From Eutreptiella sp. 'Long Island Sound 2002' (Eukaryota > Euglenozoa > Euglenophyceae > Eutreptiales > Eutreptiaceae), in the NCBI GenBank assembly GCA_964036045.1, contig OZ038385.1:25876853-25940852 (forward strand): a stretch of 64,000 nucleotides of DNA, written 5' to 3'. Positions 29,768-41,830 of this stretch are shown in pieces. The notes beneath the pieces are model-generated. The model saw only the letters and a list, made by a program, of their open reading frames with translations. It did no database searches and was not told the DNA's origin. Both the position numbers and the translations under genes were made by a program. Every line of letters begins with the position of its first letter. Within the stretch, counting starts at the first letter, position 1.

Positions 29768-30895
29768 GCTCTGCTTACGCACTGTGCTGTGCATGGTACA
29801 CGTGCAAACAATCGTTAGGGAGTTTGAAGCTGAGATGCTGGTACGCGAGCAGAGGGTGGACAATGCAACAGAAACCTCGTAAACAGTGATCACTGAGGAC
29901 CCAGAAATTCGCACTAACAGTTTGAAAACAACGGGTATTATGCGTTCACAGGCTCAGAAAGGAAGCCCTTCTTGGTCAAGCTATATGGCATCTTGAACTT
30001 CTGCACATGTTGCTTCTTTTTGCCCTTTGCATCACCCCTTTGCTGGAGGGGAAACCATGCTCCAAATGCCACCATTACCAAATGGATTTCTTGGGCTCCA
30101 GGTATGAACATCATGCACCTCAAGGTTCCTGAAATTTGTGGGATGTTTCCTTTTGCCTAATGGCCAGCGGGGGCGGTGGACTTTCATTTGGTAGGGAGGG
30201 GGTCAATGGAGCCCCCCAAAACTGGGTGGGGGAGGCTGGGCAAAGGGCTCAATTGACAGGAACCATTATTTGCATTGGCACCAAAGGCACCAGAAGGAAA
30301 ATTTTGTGAATGGTGGCCTACCACAACAATGTCCATGATGCATGACATGAATGCATACAGATTGATCAGCTCACTGAGGAGGTAGCATTACACACTGCTT
30401 CACACATTCCACTGCTCTCCCAAAAGAAAGTCAGATGTTGAACTTGATGCTCAGAAACCATTTTAGTTCTGGGTATCAACAATGATAATTGCGGCAGCCA
30501 AACGAAACAAGAGAACGTTCAAATTATAAAAGGGGCAGTGAAGCCATCCACTCAGAGTGATCTTTCTTGTTGCAATGCTTTCGTTTGGGACCACCTTTGG
30601 ACTCCTAGCATCTCAAGAGTGGTGCAAAGTTGTCGAACATGGCCTTATGACATATTTCTTCTGACAGCCTGACGAGGATGCTGACATTTTGAACCTTCCT
30701 GCTTGTTTGCTTGTTTGCTTGTTGTCATTGGTTACACACCCTCTTCCCCTTCCCCCTCCCTCCCCCCCTCCCTGGCTCCCTCTCCCTCTCTCTCTGTGTC
30801 TCTCTGTATGTGTGTGTGTGCGCGCGGGTGTGTTGTTGGCTGCCCTGTACTCTCGATGTCTGGCCTGTCTGTGCTCCAACAATGGTTAGGCAACA

Positions 30896-30938
<43 letters not shown>

Positions 30939-30958
30939 TGTGTGTGTGTGTGTGTGTA
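30896..30958. repeat. (GT)n microsatellite after a pyrimidine tract
   Basis: About 25-30 GT units with two TAT interruptions. Upstream, 30740-30810 is almost pure C/T on this strand. The long Cys-Val frames predicted here come from the repeat. Confidence 0.9.
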
Positions 30959-31302
30959 TGGGTGGGTGTGGGTTTGGGTGTGGGTATGTGGGTGTCTGTC
31001 TGGTTGGGTGTCTGCGCACTTGCATTCTGACACGCTGATGCTTGTTAGTCAAAAACTTGTGTATCTGCAAGGATCATTCGGTGTCTTGTAGTGTGCAATT
31101 TCGCGCCACGGTCGCTGCTGATTAATTCACATTTCACTGAGTGTGCCTATTCGTTGTGCAGATAGAGTGGTGTCATGGCTCTTGGCTTCTGAGCCTCTTT
31201 CTCATCACATCTGTACTTGACATTGATTGTGAGGCACATTGCACTTATAAGGGGGTGCCATCCATCAGGTGTGCACTGCCTTTCCTGCCAAATGGAGGGT
31301 CA

Positions 31303-31533
31303 AGTGTTTAGATGGTGAGCCCAAGTGTTTAGATGGTGAGCCCAAGTGATTAGATGGTGAGCCCAAGTGTTTAGATGGTGAGCCCAAGTGTTTAGATGGT
31401 GGTCCCAAGTGAGTAGATGGTGAGCCCAAGTGTGTAGATGGTGAGCCCAAGTGAGTAGATGGTGAGCCCAAGTGTTTACATGGTGAGCCCAAGTGTTTAG
31501 ATGGTGAGCCCAAGTGATTAGATGGCGAGCCCA
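31303..31533. repeat. 21-bp minisatellite, 11 units
   Basis: The unit AGTGTTTAGATGGTGAGCCC plus A is repeated 11 times without length variation. Differences cluster at TTT, ATT, AGT and TGT after AGTG. The array is open in one minus-strand frame as a heptad (SPSKHLG), but nothing else suggests a protein. Confidence 0.9.
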
Positions 31534-32453
31534 AGTGTAGGTTGAGCAGTCATGGGTTTAGCTGAGCAATTGTGCAGCGGTTGAGCGGGGTCTGGCAAAC
31601 TGCTGCCACAAGTCATCCAATGTGCTTTAGCCTATTCAAGGTAGCGTTCAGATGTGTTTGCGGGAGCTCAGCAATGGAGTATACAGTGTACGTGTGGTTG
31701 CTGACGGCCATGTTACATCCTGGTTGAAGTGAACTGTGAACTGATTATGGTCCGCTAGGCCACTGCAATTTGCAAGGCCTTTTCTTTCAGTTTGGTTGCG
31801 TCCGGGTGTATCCTTCTCCCTCCAATCAACTTCCCCGTTTCTTTTTGTTTGCCACAATCCCGTGCACCTTGTTTTAAGTCATCCATGTTTTAGACACCGA
31901 GCATAGAGAACAATTACTTCCATGGAGAGAAGGTGTTCCACATCTGCTCTATATATCCTCACAAAGAAGCTACTACAGATGATGATGATGATGAGTGAAT
32001 GATGATTCAGCAAACACTGCCTGTTGAAGAAAGGAAATGTGGATTCTTTCTGCCTAGTGTGTGGCTATAAGACCAAATGTGAATATGCAGGAGGTGATTC
32101 CTCCGAGGGGGAAAGCGGTAATGATGAGCCTCGAAACTGCAAGGCTATTATTGCCTCTTTAACCCGTTACCCTGCAAGTATCCCCACCCCCTTGTCCAAG
32201 GGTCTTCAGGGAGTACTAGAGGGCTGGCGGCCAGAGCGCAACTTGTCATGCAACACTGGCGACCTACAACACATCATTGAACAGCTGCACAGGTGGTTTC
32301 CTAAGGTGGTTTTAAGGTAAGGGCGCCTAAGCCTCCCACGACGGCATATAGACCGCCAGTGTTGGACCGAAAGGCTTTACAGGAGGCTAAGTGGGGGGAG
32401 TGTAAGAAAAAACTGCTGTAGGAGCTACTAACCTCGCGGGGCGGGGCTGTATA

Positions 32454-32770
32454 GTGACCTATATGGACGGATCAGCAAATCAGGTGCAGGGCTGGATGCA
32501 AGTTGGGCACGGGGTGTGGTATGGGGATGGGTTGGACACAAACTTTCACAGCTCGGTGCCGGCACATGAGCGCAAGAGCATCAGTTGGGGACAACTACGG
32601 GGCTTTTGCATGCATTGTTGCAAAGGCGATCAGGGGAACGGTTGGTCGTGGCGATAGATTCAGAGTATGTATACAAAGGGGTGGTGGACTGGTCAACAAA
32701 GTGCCAATGCCACGGATGGAGGTGCTCCATGGGGGAGTTGGGGCATCGTGACCCAGCGCATCCCACTTGA
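32454..32770 (+). pseudogene. RNase H fragment, plus-strand arm of an inverted pair
   Basis: Frame one gives TYMDGSANQVQGW (first catalytic Asp), HGVWYG and AHERKSISWGQLRG (Glu position lost). After a frameshift near 32600 a second frame gives LLQRRSGERLVVAIDSEYVY (catalytic Asp) and a short Trp/Cys-rich part. This is type I RNase H. It ends before the WVPSH box. A related, more complete copy faces it on the minus strand at 32803-33238. Confidence 0.5.
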
Positions 32771-33238
32771 TCACCCACCGTCTCTTGGACAGTGGGAGCA
32801 GATTATTGGGGTGCATGTCTCGACCTATTGCCGCTAGCACGTCTGCTTGTGCATTTCCATGCACATCCAGGTGGGAGGGCACCCACCTCAGGCACACACT
32901 CCTGCAGGATTTGTTCCCACAAATCCCGATGCCCCACTTCCCCCATGGAACACCGCCACCCGTGGCGTTGCCACTCCGCCGACCACTCTACCCCTATACA
33001 CATACTCAGAGTCCATTACAATGACCAGTCACTCTACCGGCCATCTCTGCAACAGCGCATACAGCACCGCCCATAACTCCCCCCAAGTGATGCTCTGGCG
33101 CTCATGTGCCGGGATGTGGCTGTGATAGTTCCTGTCTGAGCGTTCCCCATACCACACCCCATGCCTAGCCTGCATCCATCCCCCAACGCGCTTCGTAGAA
33201 CCACAGAGGGGCTGAAGCCCATGAAGGAACCAGCGCAA
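32771..33238 (-). pseudogene. RNase H fragment, minus-strand arm of an inverted pair
   Basis: Three frames read leftward together give VGGWMQARHGVWYG, HERQSITWGELWAVLYALLQ (Glu), VIVMDSEYVY (Asp), the QRHGWRCSMGEVGHRDLWE part, and the C-terminal box WVPSHLDVHGNAQADVLA (His and Asp). So all RNase H motifs but the first DGS are visible, with at least two frameshifts. It is probably a relic of a retrotransposon or a duplicated host RNase H. Confidence 0.5.
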
Positions 33239-33438
33239 TCGCTGGCCTCAGGGGATGATTCAGGCTGGTCGGGGATGTCAGAATCAGGCGTCGGTACGTC
33301 GTTGGAGGGCATGTGCTTGGAGTCCGACAGCGATGCGTTTTCCACGGATGTTAGTGGCAGGGCGAGGGAGAGGGCACAGGGGAGTGCACTGTGTGCAGGT
33401 GTGGGATACGGACTACAGTACGGAGGTGAGTGACTCAC

Positions 33439-34756
33439 GCCGAAGAAGGGGCAGGAGGTTAATCAAGAGTAATGGTGCCTAAAGGCACAGACTTGACCCA
33501 AGCCCAAGCATTGAACAATTTGTGACAGCGCCTTGCCAGTACTGTTGGAATACCAGAGTGATTCTGGGGGTGACGACCATCGTTGATCCATGGCAAAGCA
33601 ACGCCTATGTCCAAGTGACAGTAGGCGTTGGTTCCGTGAGTTTACGCACCTTGGATTCTGGCAGTGCATTTTTCAATTGGTCCTACTGTGTATGCTATGT
33701 GTGCTGTCTGAAAACTTGGTTTTGCGATGCATGATGTTCATATTTTGTGTCAAGGAAGCTGATTTGGGCATGATCGCCTTGGTAGCATATTTGCCCCTTG
33801 GTTTTCAGAACAGTACACCGTGTCTTTCCGCATGTACCATGCACAGTGTAACACGTAAGCAACAACCTTGTCCAAGCAACATTTCTGGTCATTTACTGTT
33901 GCTTGGACAAGGGGAGGGGGGGTTAGGGTGTGTGATTGCGGCGGTCCATTAGCAGTGGTGCAACGTGACCCACAACATGGGATAGTCATGATTGTGGTTT
34001 CAATAGTTCAATGTTTGTCTGCTCAGGCGGTGAGAGTGTATAGGAGGTCCGTGTGTGGAAACAACACTGCATATGCATGGAAATGGAGCAAGCTCTTTTT
34101 CGATTAATAGTCGCAGCTGCATGGGGTACATTGGGAAGTTACTGGTTCACCACCGCCTTGCTCATCAGTCCCCAATGGCACTTTTCATGCCCATTATTAT
34201 CAAGGATCAAGAGCAGAGCAGAATTTGCAGAAATATTTTTCGACAGGCTTTTTTGGGAGTGGAAAGCTCCAAGGCAAAAGTCTCAGGGCTCGCACGTGCA
34301 AGGCATTTCAAAGATCTGGGATGCGCAACTATTGCATTTGTATCATGCACAGGCGATCGTCTATGGGCCGAGTAACAGCATGCGCAAGTCTTTTTACCCC
34401 GTGCTGCTCATCATTTGTGGGGCACTTTTCTTAGGGTATGTTTGACTACTTTGCACCTGTTTCAATGCTGCGCTGAAGTCCAGGGTGAAAAGCAGCAAGA
34501 GGATTGTAAAAGGCCCCGCCCCATCCAAAAATGATGCCTCAGGTGTTGAGTGCCCAGCCAAGTAATTGCTGGCACATTCCCGACCAATCCCCCAAAAGAG
34601 ACAACGGTCTTTTTGAAATTGAAGGTTGCCAACGGCATTTCCTTGTTGTAACAACGGGGGAACGTTAGTGCGCCGTGCGCGCGCCGGGCATCTTTTTGGA
34701 CCCGTGCCCCACCGGTGGCCTTTTAGGGGATGCACTAAGGGGGCGCACTTAGCACA
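33439..34756. other. Intergenic DNA with repeats
   Basis: Repeats related to 29.5-30.1 kb occupy about 33580-33800. A perfect 15-bp-stem hairpin is at 33866-33912. GC-rich GTGCGCGC motifs appear near 34665-34690 and 34743-34765. No gene is recognised. Confidence 0.45.
33866..33912. repeat. Perfect 15-bp stem hairpin (short MITE-like)
   Basis: CCTTGTCCAAGCAAC, a 17-nt loop, and its exact reverse complement. Same ends as 29654-29767 with the interior reduced. Confidence 0.75.
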
Positions 34757-35068
34757 GTGCAGCTATTTGTGCGCCTGGCTGTACTAGAGACCCACACTTT
34801 GAGATACATTTTGTTGCATTTCACACAGTTTTGCATCCGGAGGCAAGTCCGTCACCCCCCCTACGGACCGTGGGAGCATGTCCCGCCTCAGGTTTGGACT
34901 GACCAAAGCAACTCGGCCGCCACGCAAGATGAGGCAGAGGATGAGGCGGAAGTGTGTGTGTTGTGTTGCCAACGGCGCTCCACCGTCACAGTTTGTGATG
35001 AGTGTAAGGAGCACTATTGCAATGAATGTATTGACACCCACACTTGTGGGACCAATGTTGTTTGTTAA
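34757..35068 (+). pseudogene. Cys/His-rich zinc-binding fragment, copy 2
   Basis: A 103-codon frame whose end is CVLCCQRRSTVTVC, then DECKEHYCNECIDTHTC: pairs of Cys spaced as in B-box or piggyBac C-terminal fingers, after an acidic run (DEAEDEAE). It parallels the copy at 1832-2260, including the preceding PYGPWEHVPP (there YSPWKHHIPK). There is no DDE-type catalytic domain upstream, so this is a fragment. Confidence 0.35.
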
Positions 35069-36303
35069 TTACACTACAAATGACAGTTGGAGTGGTTGAA
35101 ATCACAGATCCTGCTTTATTTTGCAACGTGCTTTGTAGGGAAGGTGTGCAGTGCAACGTGGTCTACTTGGGGGGCTTCTCCATGAGAGGGTAAATCTGGG
35201 GCTGAAGTCGGGATAGTTAATAGAAAAGTAGCGCGCCGGGCGCGCGCCGGGCAAACATTCCCCCAACAAACAGCCTTAAAGATTGCGAGGGTCTGATGGG
35301 ATGCTGGTTTTGCAGCGGTCCAGTGTATTTAGATGCATGTTGTTCTAGCAACGGGGATCCTGTTCTTTGGGGCCGGGTCCATTCACTGAGGCACCATTTG
35401 GACAACATTTTGTAAATGTGTGTGTGCAGCATTTTGAAGCTGCAGTGGTGAACACTGCAGGTAGTGGTGGAAAGGGATCTCACTGAACTGCCGAATGTTG
35501 CTGCATATCTCTCGGGGTCGTTGCATTATGCGCCAACTCGGTGGGTTTTCGGTGGTGGTTGTCATTGTTCCCTCATTTGTGCCCACTGAGTGTTCCGGAG
35601 GTAGGATATGTGGGGTATATTCGGAAAGCCCTTGAAAAGGGCCTTTCGGAGATGTAGGGTTAGGGGGGGGATCCGGAACCATATTTTTTCGAAAATTGGC
35701 CATTACCGTTTGACAGGTTGGGTTTTTTTTGCCTGTTCTAGTCCGGTTTCAGGCAGACTGCACCGCACCCTTACCCCCATTACTCCAACATATGGGCATA
35801 TGAGGGACAAATCATTCGGGTGGATTTGTTGCATTTGATGTGTAGAGGACATGTGCAACATGTGTCCCCTCAAGACCCCAATATGTTGAAGACTTTGACC
35901 AATAACTACCTTAGACACCCGGGTGATGCCTGGTGCAACTTGCAGCATCAAGCTCACCAGAGTGCAAGAAATCAACGATGGCAGAATTTCTCAAACAGGC
36001 TGTCAAGTTGGGACATGAGACCACAATATTTGGATTCAGCACGTCAAAATGCATCCATTTACCTCCTTTCACTTTGCTTCAACTCCACAATATGTCGGAG
36101 TACCCAGGGGAAAACCTGTGAGTTGGTGTCCCACACGCGTGAGCGGAGCAGCTTGGGGCCCAAAAACCCTGAAACGCCGAAAAGTTCGGCCTCGGTACTC
36201 AAAAATATGGTCACCTATCCCCCCCCAACCCATACATTTCTGAAATGGCCTTTTCACACAGATTTCAAAAAGTATACATATACCCCCCCCCCAGGGAACA
36301 AGG
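35069..36303. other. Intergenic repeats, partly inverted
   Basis: A block at 35530-35650 (GTGGGTTTTC, CATTTGTGCCCACTG, CCTTGAAAAGGGC) recurs at 55781-55900. An inverted relative lies near 36190-36300 (GGTATA...GAAAAGGCC on the opposite strand). A GCGCGCCGGGC motif is at 35228-35252. No gene is recognised. Confidence 0.45.
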
Positions 36304-36876
36304 GTACGCTGGCTGCATGTCCCCTCACACGTGGGCATTGTAGGGAACACACACGCGGACACACTGGCTGACATGGGCCGCCGCAAATCCCCCATTCTCC
36401 GAGGATATGTCACCTCAGCCCGGCGCCCACAGCAGGAGGGGCAGGCACAGGAACAGGATGACGAGTCCGACCTGGATGAGCCACCCATGTTTTCTCCAGA
36501 GGAGCGGACGGCCAACCCGCCTCCTCGTGGCACTCCCCCCCCCCCCCCGACCCCCCGCAGACAGGGAGTAACTCCACTGCTGGAAGTCGAGGACTGCACC
36601 CCAGCCTCCAAGAGACCACGCCACTCACCGGGCTGCACTGACCCGGCCTCTGGATGGAGGTCACGGGCAGTCTCCCGCTCACCACGGGCAACACCAATGC
36701 GAGACGTCAGGCAGGAACTCTTCCCCTCGTTAGCCCCCCCCTCCTCCCCAGGCAGCTGTGATGAGGACTGGCTGGCACCCAGATCACCGGCAACGGCCTC
36801 CACGATCACGTGCAGCACGGAGGGCTCACGGTGTGGGACACCGGACCCCAGCCGCCCTTTGTTTGGCACGCCATAA
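36304..36876 (+). pseudogene. RNase H C-terminal exon with long Ser/Pro tail
   Basis: The frame opens after a CCCCCCCCCAG acceptor-like site with VRWLHVPSHVGIVGN and HADTLADMGRR, the C-terminal His/Asp box of type I RNase H. It then continues for about 160 residues of acidic and Ser/Pro-rich sequence (EQDDESDLDEPPMFSPEE, RSRAVSRSPRATP) to TAA at 36874-36876. It could be the last exon of an RNase H-bearing gene or a retroelement tail. The rest of the enzyme is not found adjacent. Confidence 0.4.
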
Positions 36877-39800
36877 AGCACGCGACCCCACACCCCCATA
36901 GGATTAGACCCCAGAGCCGACAGACACCCCAAACAGGGCAAGAGACCGGCACGGCCCAGTAGTGAGAGCGGTAGTCTTCAGTCGTCCAGTGCAGGGGTTC
37001 GATCCCGGGAGCTGGTGCTCTTGGGATCCCTGCACGTAGAGCTCTCTAGTCGGCGTTGTGGGAACCACCCCCCCCTACAGCAACTCGCGCCACCACCGGT
37101 ACCGGTGCGTCGGGTGGAGGTCTCGTCCGTTTTGCCCCCACCCCCAAAAAGTGATACGCAGGATCCACACACACCTGCAGCAGTGCGCGCCGCCACCTGT
37201 ACTCGAACAGGTCGATGGGAGGTTCCGTCCGGTATTCGAAGGGATCGGTGGGAGACCACCGATCCCGGGACTCGAACCACCTCCCTCATGGCAAACGCCG
37301 GGTGCGCTGCCACTTGAGCGGCCGCCTTCTGAGAGGCACTGGAACTTGGCACAGGGAACGACCACACAGGTAAACACACCCACAACACATGCAGGCGCTT
37401 CGGCGCCGCCCAGCCTCCCCACCCTCTGTATGGCTGTATGTTGACCTCCGAAAAGCCAGTACCCACTGGGGTTTTTAAATCCTAAGGACCTAAATAGCCC
37501 AGGGCCGGTGGCAGTGGCCCACAAGGGTGACCTCTGACCGCCCCACCCCCCATGACCAGGTGACCCTGAATCACAGGTGTGTGGCCGAGAGGGGCCAGCG
37601 CAAGCGAGCATGCCAGCGCGACGGCGGGAGCCAAAGTGGGACACAACATACGCTACGCCCCAAACTCAGTCCGAAGGCGACAATGCCCTGAACCCTGTAG
37701 AAGCAGCCCGACTCTTACCCCATCCAGGGAGGAGGGAAGGGACGAACTGCTAAGCACTGTCTGCGTGACACGGACAATCATGGAACTGAGATGGCGATGA
37801 AGGTCGTGAGGCAGGCGCGGCTGGAGCTAAGTGGCGGGTCCACACCTGACCAATTGAGGCCCCAGGGAACAATATTTTGGCACATCAGATGAAAAGTTGA
37901 AAACACCCGGGGAAAATGCCAAAACCCACCGCGTTGGCGCACAATGAATGAGGCCGAGAGATATGCGTACTCGGATGTGCATGTGCTGGTCGTGGCCCAT
38001 ATTTCCACCACCAATGACCTCAACCAACAAGCAGTTCACGCAAAAAACAGCCTCATTCTGCGGTCGATATTGTTGTTTTCCCATATCCATTCATCAGCAT
38101 GCCTCTGTAAGACCTGCTGCATTTCATGGATGTGCAGATGGCATTCGGTAGCTCTGCATCTGGACGCAACCTTGAACAAGGCCACCAGGGGTGCATCCCA
38201 TCACACAAACCCCGCACATGGTGTTGTCACTGAAGGTGTGTGGGTGTTTCTGCACAGACCTGCCCTGCAAGTTTGATCTGTTCAATGTATTACCACAGGT
38301 CTTCCCCTGTCGAGGAAGCCGGAGACATGGTCCCAAAAAAAAATAATGTAGGCTCCTGCAGTGGACTAGGATGTTGCATAGCCAACAGCAGCGAGGTCAT
38401 GAGTGATGGCGTGCCAAGCTGGTGACGTTAGGCCGACAGGTTCGGCTGGCAATCCGGCGGATGCCAAGCTGCCCCCTCTCCCCAGATCGGCTTGATATGC
38501 CGGGTCGAGCAGGCAGCGTCTTAAGACTAGAGACTGCCCAGTCCATGTGCACAGGTAAACGTTGATACAAACCCTTTTTGAGAAATCGGGACTTTGGCAC
38601 CCTTGATGAATATTGTCTCTTCATTGCCATGCCTGTTCCCAGATGCCCTCCCCAAGTGGTATCGGGAGGCTCACTCGTGATGGGGGTGTCTGTGGTCATG
38701 GATTTGGACTATACCCTGCGGGCCCCCGTGTCAAAGTTTTCATTTCCATTGCAGTGGGTCTACTTGGGCACTGTCCTGCCTGACACTGTTGTTCCAAGAA
38801 TTACGGGAGACTGACAGTGGAGCAGATGCACTTCCCGCTGATCTGGCATTTCTTGATGGAGGAGGAACAGAGAAGTCAATGCAGAGCTCCATGAGCCTCC
38901 AGTCTCCATTATAGAAATTGAAAGGGGGGGGAGGGAGGATGGATTTCTTCAGCACCACTGTTACCTACCTTGCCCTATGGCCCCCCTTGGAGAGGACTCA
39001 GCTTCTTTCCGCTGCTATGGATCAGGGAGAGTCACAGGTCCCCAGATTAGAAGTGCTGCCTCCCACACAATCACCAATCGCACGCCTCCAGAAGTCATAT
39101 GAGTGACACAAAGACGGTGAGGCCCAGAGTCGGGGGCTACATAGGCGAGATGCGGGGTGCCCTCTTTTACAGCTGTGCGATCATACCTTGTTCAGTTGGG
39201 CCTGTTGTTGCCGTTAAATGGCCCTGTCCACGCTCCTCTCTCCTCAAGGTACACTATGCTCGCCCACATCTTTTGCTGATGGCTCGTCCCCCCCCCCTCC
39301 TTCTAGGGGTTGTGGTGGTTGCCCCAGCAGACCTTCACCTCCACCAGCCAAAATGCTAAGCAGGTGGAGTTGGGATAGTTTTGGCTCAATATTAGTTCTT
39401 GACCAGAGTCCATGCATGCATTGAGTTCGCCTGTGATTGCTTCATCTTCATCAGCATCTCGGCATCGAGCCCCTGTGTCAGCACAAGAGGTTATGACAAG
39501 TCCGCGTTCCGGTGCTGATCAGTCGAATGATCATGTGCAGGTTTCTCCAGGCATGAAGCTGTACAACACCACAGAGGAATGCCGAAATACAGTGCAAGGT
39601 GTGCCGCAGCGCGATCCAAGTTCTGAATGATTTGTGTTTTCTTTTCCTTTTGTTGTTTCGCCCCGGTTTCTGCGGATGTTTTTGTTGGGTGGATGACACA
39701 GCTCTATGTGGCCTCCCAGGGCACATGGCGGTGATTCAATGACGTTTTTGTTGGCTGGTGGGTCAGTTTTGCTGCATAGTTGACATATTTCACACACTGC

Positions 39801-40381
39801 CACTGCAACCACAGTTGACGTTTAAGTGCAGGTCCGGACCCTAGCCCCCCCATGCGCCCATTTTGTCGACGACCTGAATTATGATTCTGGCAATGTAAAT
39901 AGAGGTGTGTAGGTAAGCCGCTCAGAAATCCATTGGAGATTGAAACATGCCGGCCCATTTTTTCCCGAAAATTCGCTATATTTTTCAAGAGAAAAATTCG
40001 AAAAAAAACATTGCAAGTTTTGGAACATTTACCCCTATTTGTGTGTAATCTCAAATGATCAGAATCCTATGGCGCATTGAAATGTGCCGCAATGCCCAAA
40101 ACCTCGAGAGGTCCCTAGATCCCGCCCGAAACAAAAAAAAGGCCCCTCCGCTTATATTTGCAACTTTCAGCTGTGGCCCTCAGTGGAACTGCATCTTTTC
40201 CCCGGGTGTGCATTCAGAACCCTGTCAACTGCATGCGTGGATGTGAATTTATTTTTCTATCAACCCCCAGCTTCTGCTGCCACAGCAAAATACGCCCAGT
40301 TTCCCACTGTGCCTGCTTCATTCCTGCCCCTGCCGTTGCCATTTTTGTTTGTGCAACCTCCTGATCCCCATCTTTCTGCAG
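36877..40381. other. Intergenic DNA with repeats
   Basis: A second B-box-like sequence is on the minus strand near 37262-37280 (GGTTCGAGTCCCGGG). Repeats: 37798-37863 with 29588-29660, and 37885-37985 with 56293-56395 (AATGCCAAAACCCACC, ATGAGGCCGAGAGATATGC). The rest to about 40.1 kb has no recognisable gene. An upstream exon of the SPRING-like gene may lie in 40.1-40.37 kb. Confidence 0.4.
36947..37020 (+). ncRNA. tRNA-like (SINE head or tRNA pseudogene)
   Basis: An A-box-like GGCCCAGTAGTGAGAGC and a B-box GGTTCGATCCC occur 30 bp apart, as in tRNA genes. The ends GGCAC and GTGCT can pair. The anticodon and T stems pair poorly, so a working tRNA is unlikely. A tRNA-derived SINE or pseudogene fits better. 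Confidence 0.35.
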
Positions 40382-40737
40382 GGATGGTTTATATAACGGA
40401 TGACACGGGGGTGGTCTGCAATGCCGATGACGTAGATGGCTCTACTGGCTGCTGCAGTGTGTCCGGGGACGACCGCTTCCCTTGCACCACATGTGACCCA
40501 CGGACCGATTGCTGCCGGGTGTATGAATACTGTGTGGCGTGCTGCATGCATCCGCACCGTCAACTCAAGTCCCTGAACGCGATTCGGCAGAGGCACAAAG
40601 CCAAAGTCCCACTGTACATGAAAATCGGCGAGAACGACACCTTTGCCTTCTGCAGGGCTAAGTGCCGCACTGACTCTGGCTCCACAGTGCACGAAAATCA
40701 GTACAAATCCGATTTCCATTTTTGTTTCAGTCAATGA
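40382..40737 (+). CDS. SPRING/C12orf49-like protein (DUF2054), 3' exon
   Basis: The exon is about 118 codons and begins after a TTTCTGCAG acceptor. It carries the full Cys-rich domain of the SPRING family: YITDDTGVVC, then GCCSV, PCTTC, DCCRVYEYCVACC, then FAFCRAKCRTDSGS and VHENQYKSDFHFC. In animals SPRING sits in the Golgi and helps the S1P protease mature, which controls SREBP activation; family members occur widely in eukaryotes. The role in algae is not known. The N-terminal signal-anchor part is not identified. The same frame stays open upstream, but that region is pyrimidine-rich like an intron end. The stop is TGA at 40735-40737. Confidence 0.75.
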
Positions 40738-41635
40738 GCCATCCGGCATGGCATTGGCTGGCTTAGCAGGGCCCTGGCAGAATGTGGACTTCACTGTGGA
40801 CTTCAAGGGGGGCAGACGGTGATGGAAAGGGTGGCGCAGGGAGAAATGGACGATGAGGGCCGAAGCCAAGTGGTGGGTTTCAGACCTGGGTTGGTGCACA
40901 CGGCTACCGGGCTGCCCCCAACAGGTCTGCTGTTGGTCACTCATCAGCCACTGAGCCATGAGCCCCAACTATCGCCGCTTGGGCTTCAATCGCCCACCAG
41001 GCGCACTCCTATGACGGTCCTTGCCACAGGTGTTATTGAAGGCTTGGGTATGGCATCAGATGTCTGGCGAGGCCTGCCTGGCTGTGGGAGCTAATCCCTG
41101 TGAAACCTGGTGCAGTAGGATCTGCAGGCGAGCACTCAGAATGGGTGGAGGACCTCCCATTGGGTGCCATGTAGAGCCCCCAGAGTGGACGTGACGCTAC
41201 AGGGAAAAGGGGGTGGGGATTTCGGGAATGGACCCTGAAGAGGAGATGAAGCCGGGGATGAGGATCTGGATGGAGATGGGGACAGGAACAGCAGAGGTGC
41301 GAGAACAGCGGCACTTGACTGGCACATCGCACGTGGTTCCAGTTTGGTGCCAATGTCCTAGTTTCCCTTCTCAGAAGCCGCAAGAAGCATATTTGGTGTG
41401 TGTTGCTTACATACATGGCGGCACAGCCGGTCCCGCTGACCCCAGCACTGTTATGGGGCATGGGTGCAAGGGTCCAGGACCACAGGCAATGTTGTGCCAC
41501 AGCTGCAGGCCCGGCTACCAAGACATCCCGCGGCGATGTCTCAGTCGTTACGTGCCCGCAGCACTCGTTGTCCCCGCAATATCCTCCCCCGGTGAGCCCT
41601 GCTCCCGCGGCGGATTCTCACCCCCCAACCAATTC

Positions 41636-41745
41636 CGACCATTACCAACCATTACCGACCATTGCCAACCATTACCGACCATTACGGACCATTGCCGACC
41701 ATTACCAACCATTGCCGAGCATTGCCGACCATTACCGACCATTCC
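41636..41745. repeat. 10-bp tandem array
   Basis: The unit ATTACCGACC, with variants ATTGCCAACC and ATTGCCGACC, is repeated about 11 times and runs straight into the GTGTAT array. Confidence 0.85.
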
Positions 41746-41753
41746 CATGTATA

Positions 41754-41826
<73 letters not shown>

Positions 41827-41830
41827 GTGT
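41746..41830. repeat. (GTGTAT)n hexamer array
   Basis: About 14 units of TATGTG. It produces an artificial Cys-Met frame on the plus strand. Confidence 0.9.

Larger units (their letters stand above)
29378..32440. other. Intergenic DNA with dispersed repeats
   Basis: No convincing gene. It includes a repeat at 29497-29553 related to 33651-33710 (AATTGGTCC...ATGTGTGCTGTC), another at 29588-29660 related to 37798-37863 (GGCTGGAGCTAAGTGG, GGTCCACACCTGACC), a hairpin-type element at 29654-29767, a pyrimidine-rich run at 30740-30810 followed by GT tracts, and a minisatellite at 31303-31533. Confidence 0.5.

Noticed and set aside
30703-31091. Cys-Val-rich plus-strand frames
   Set aside because: Produced by the (GT)n microsatellite.
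31303-31533. CRISPR array
   Set aside because: The units are contiguous 21-mers without spacers, and the genome is eukaryotic.
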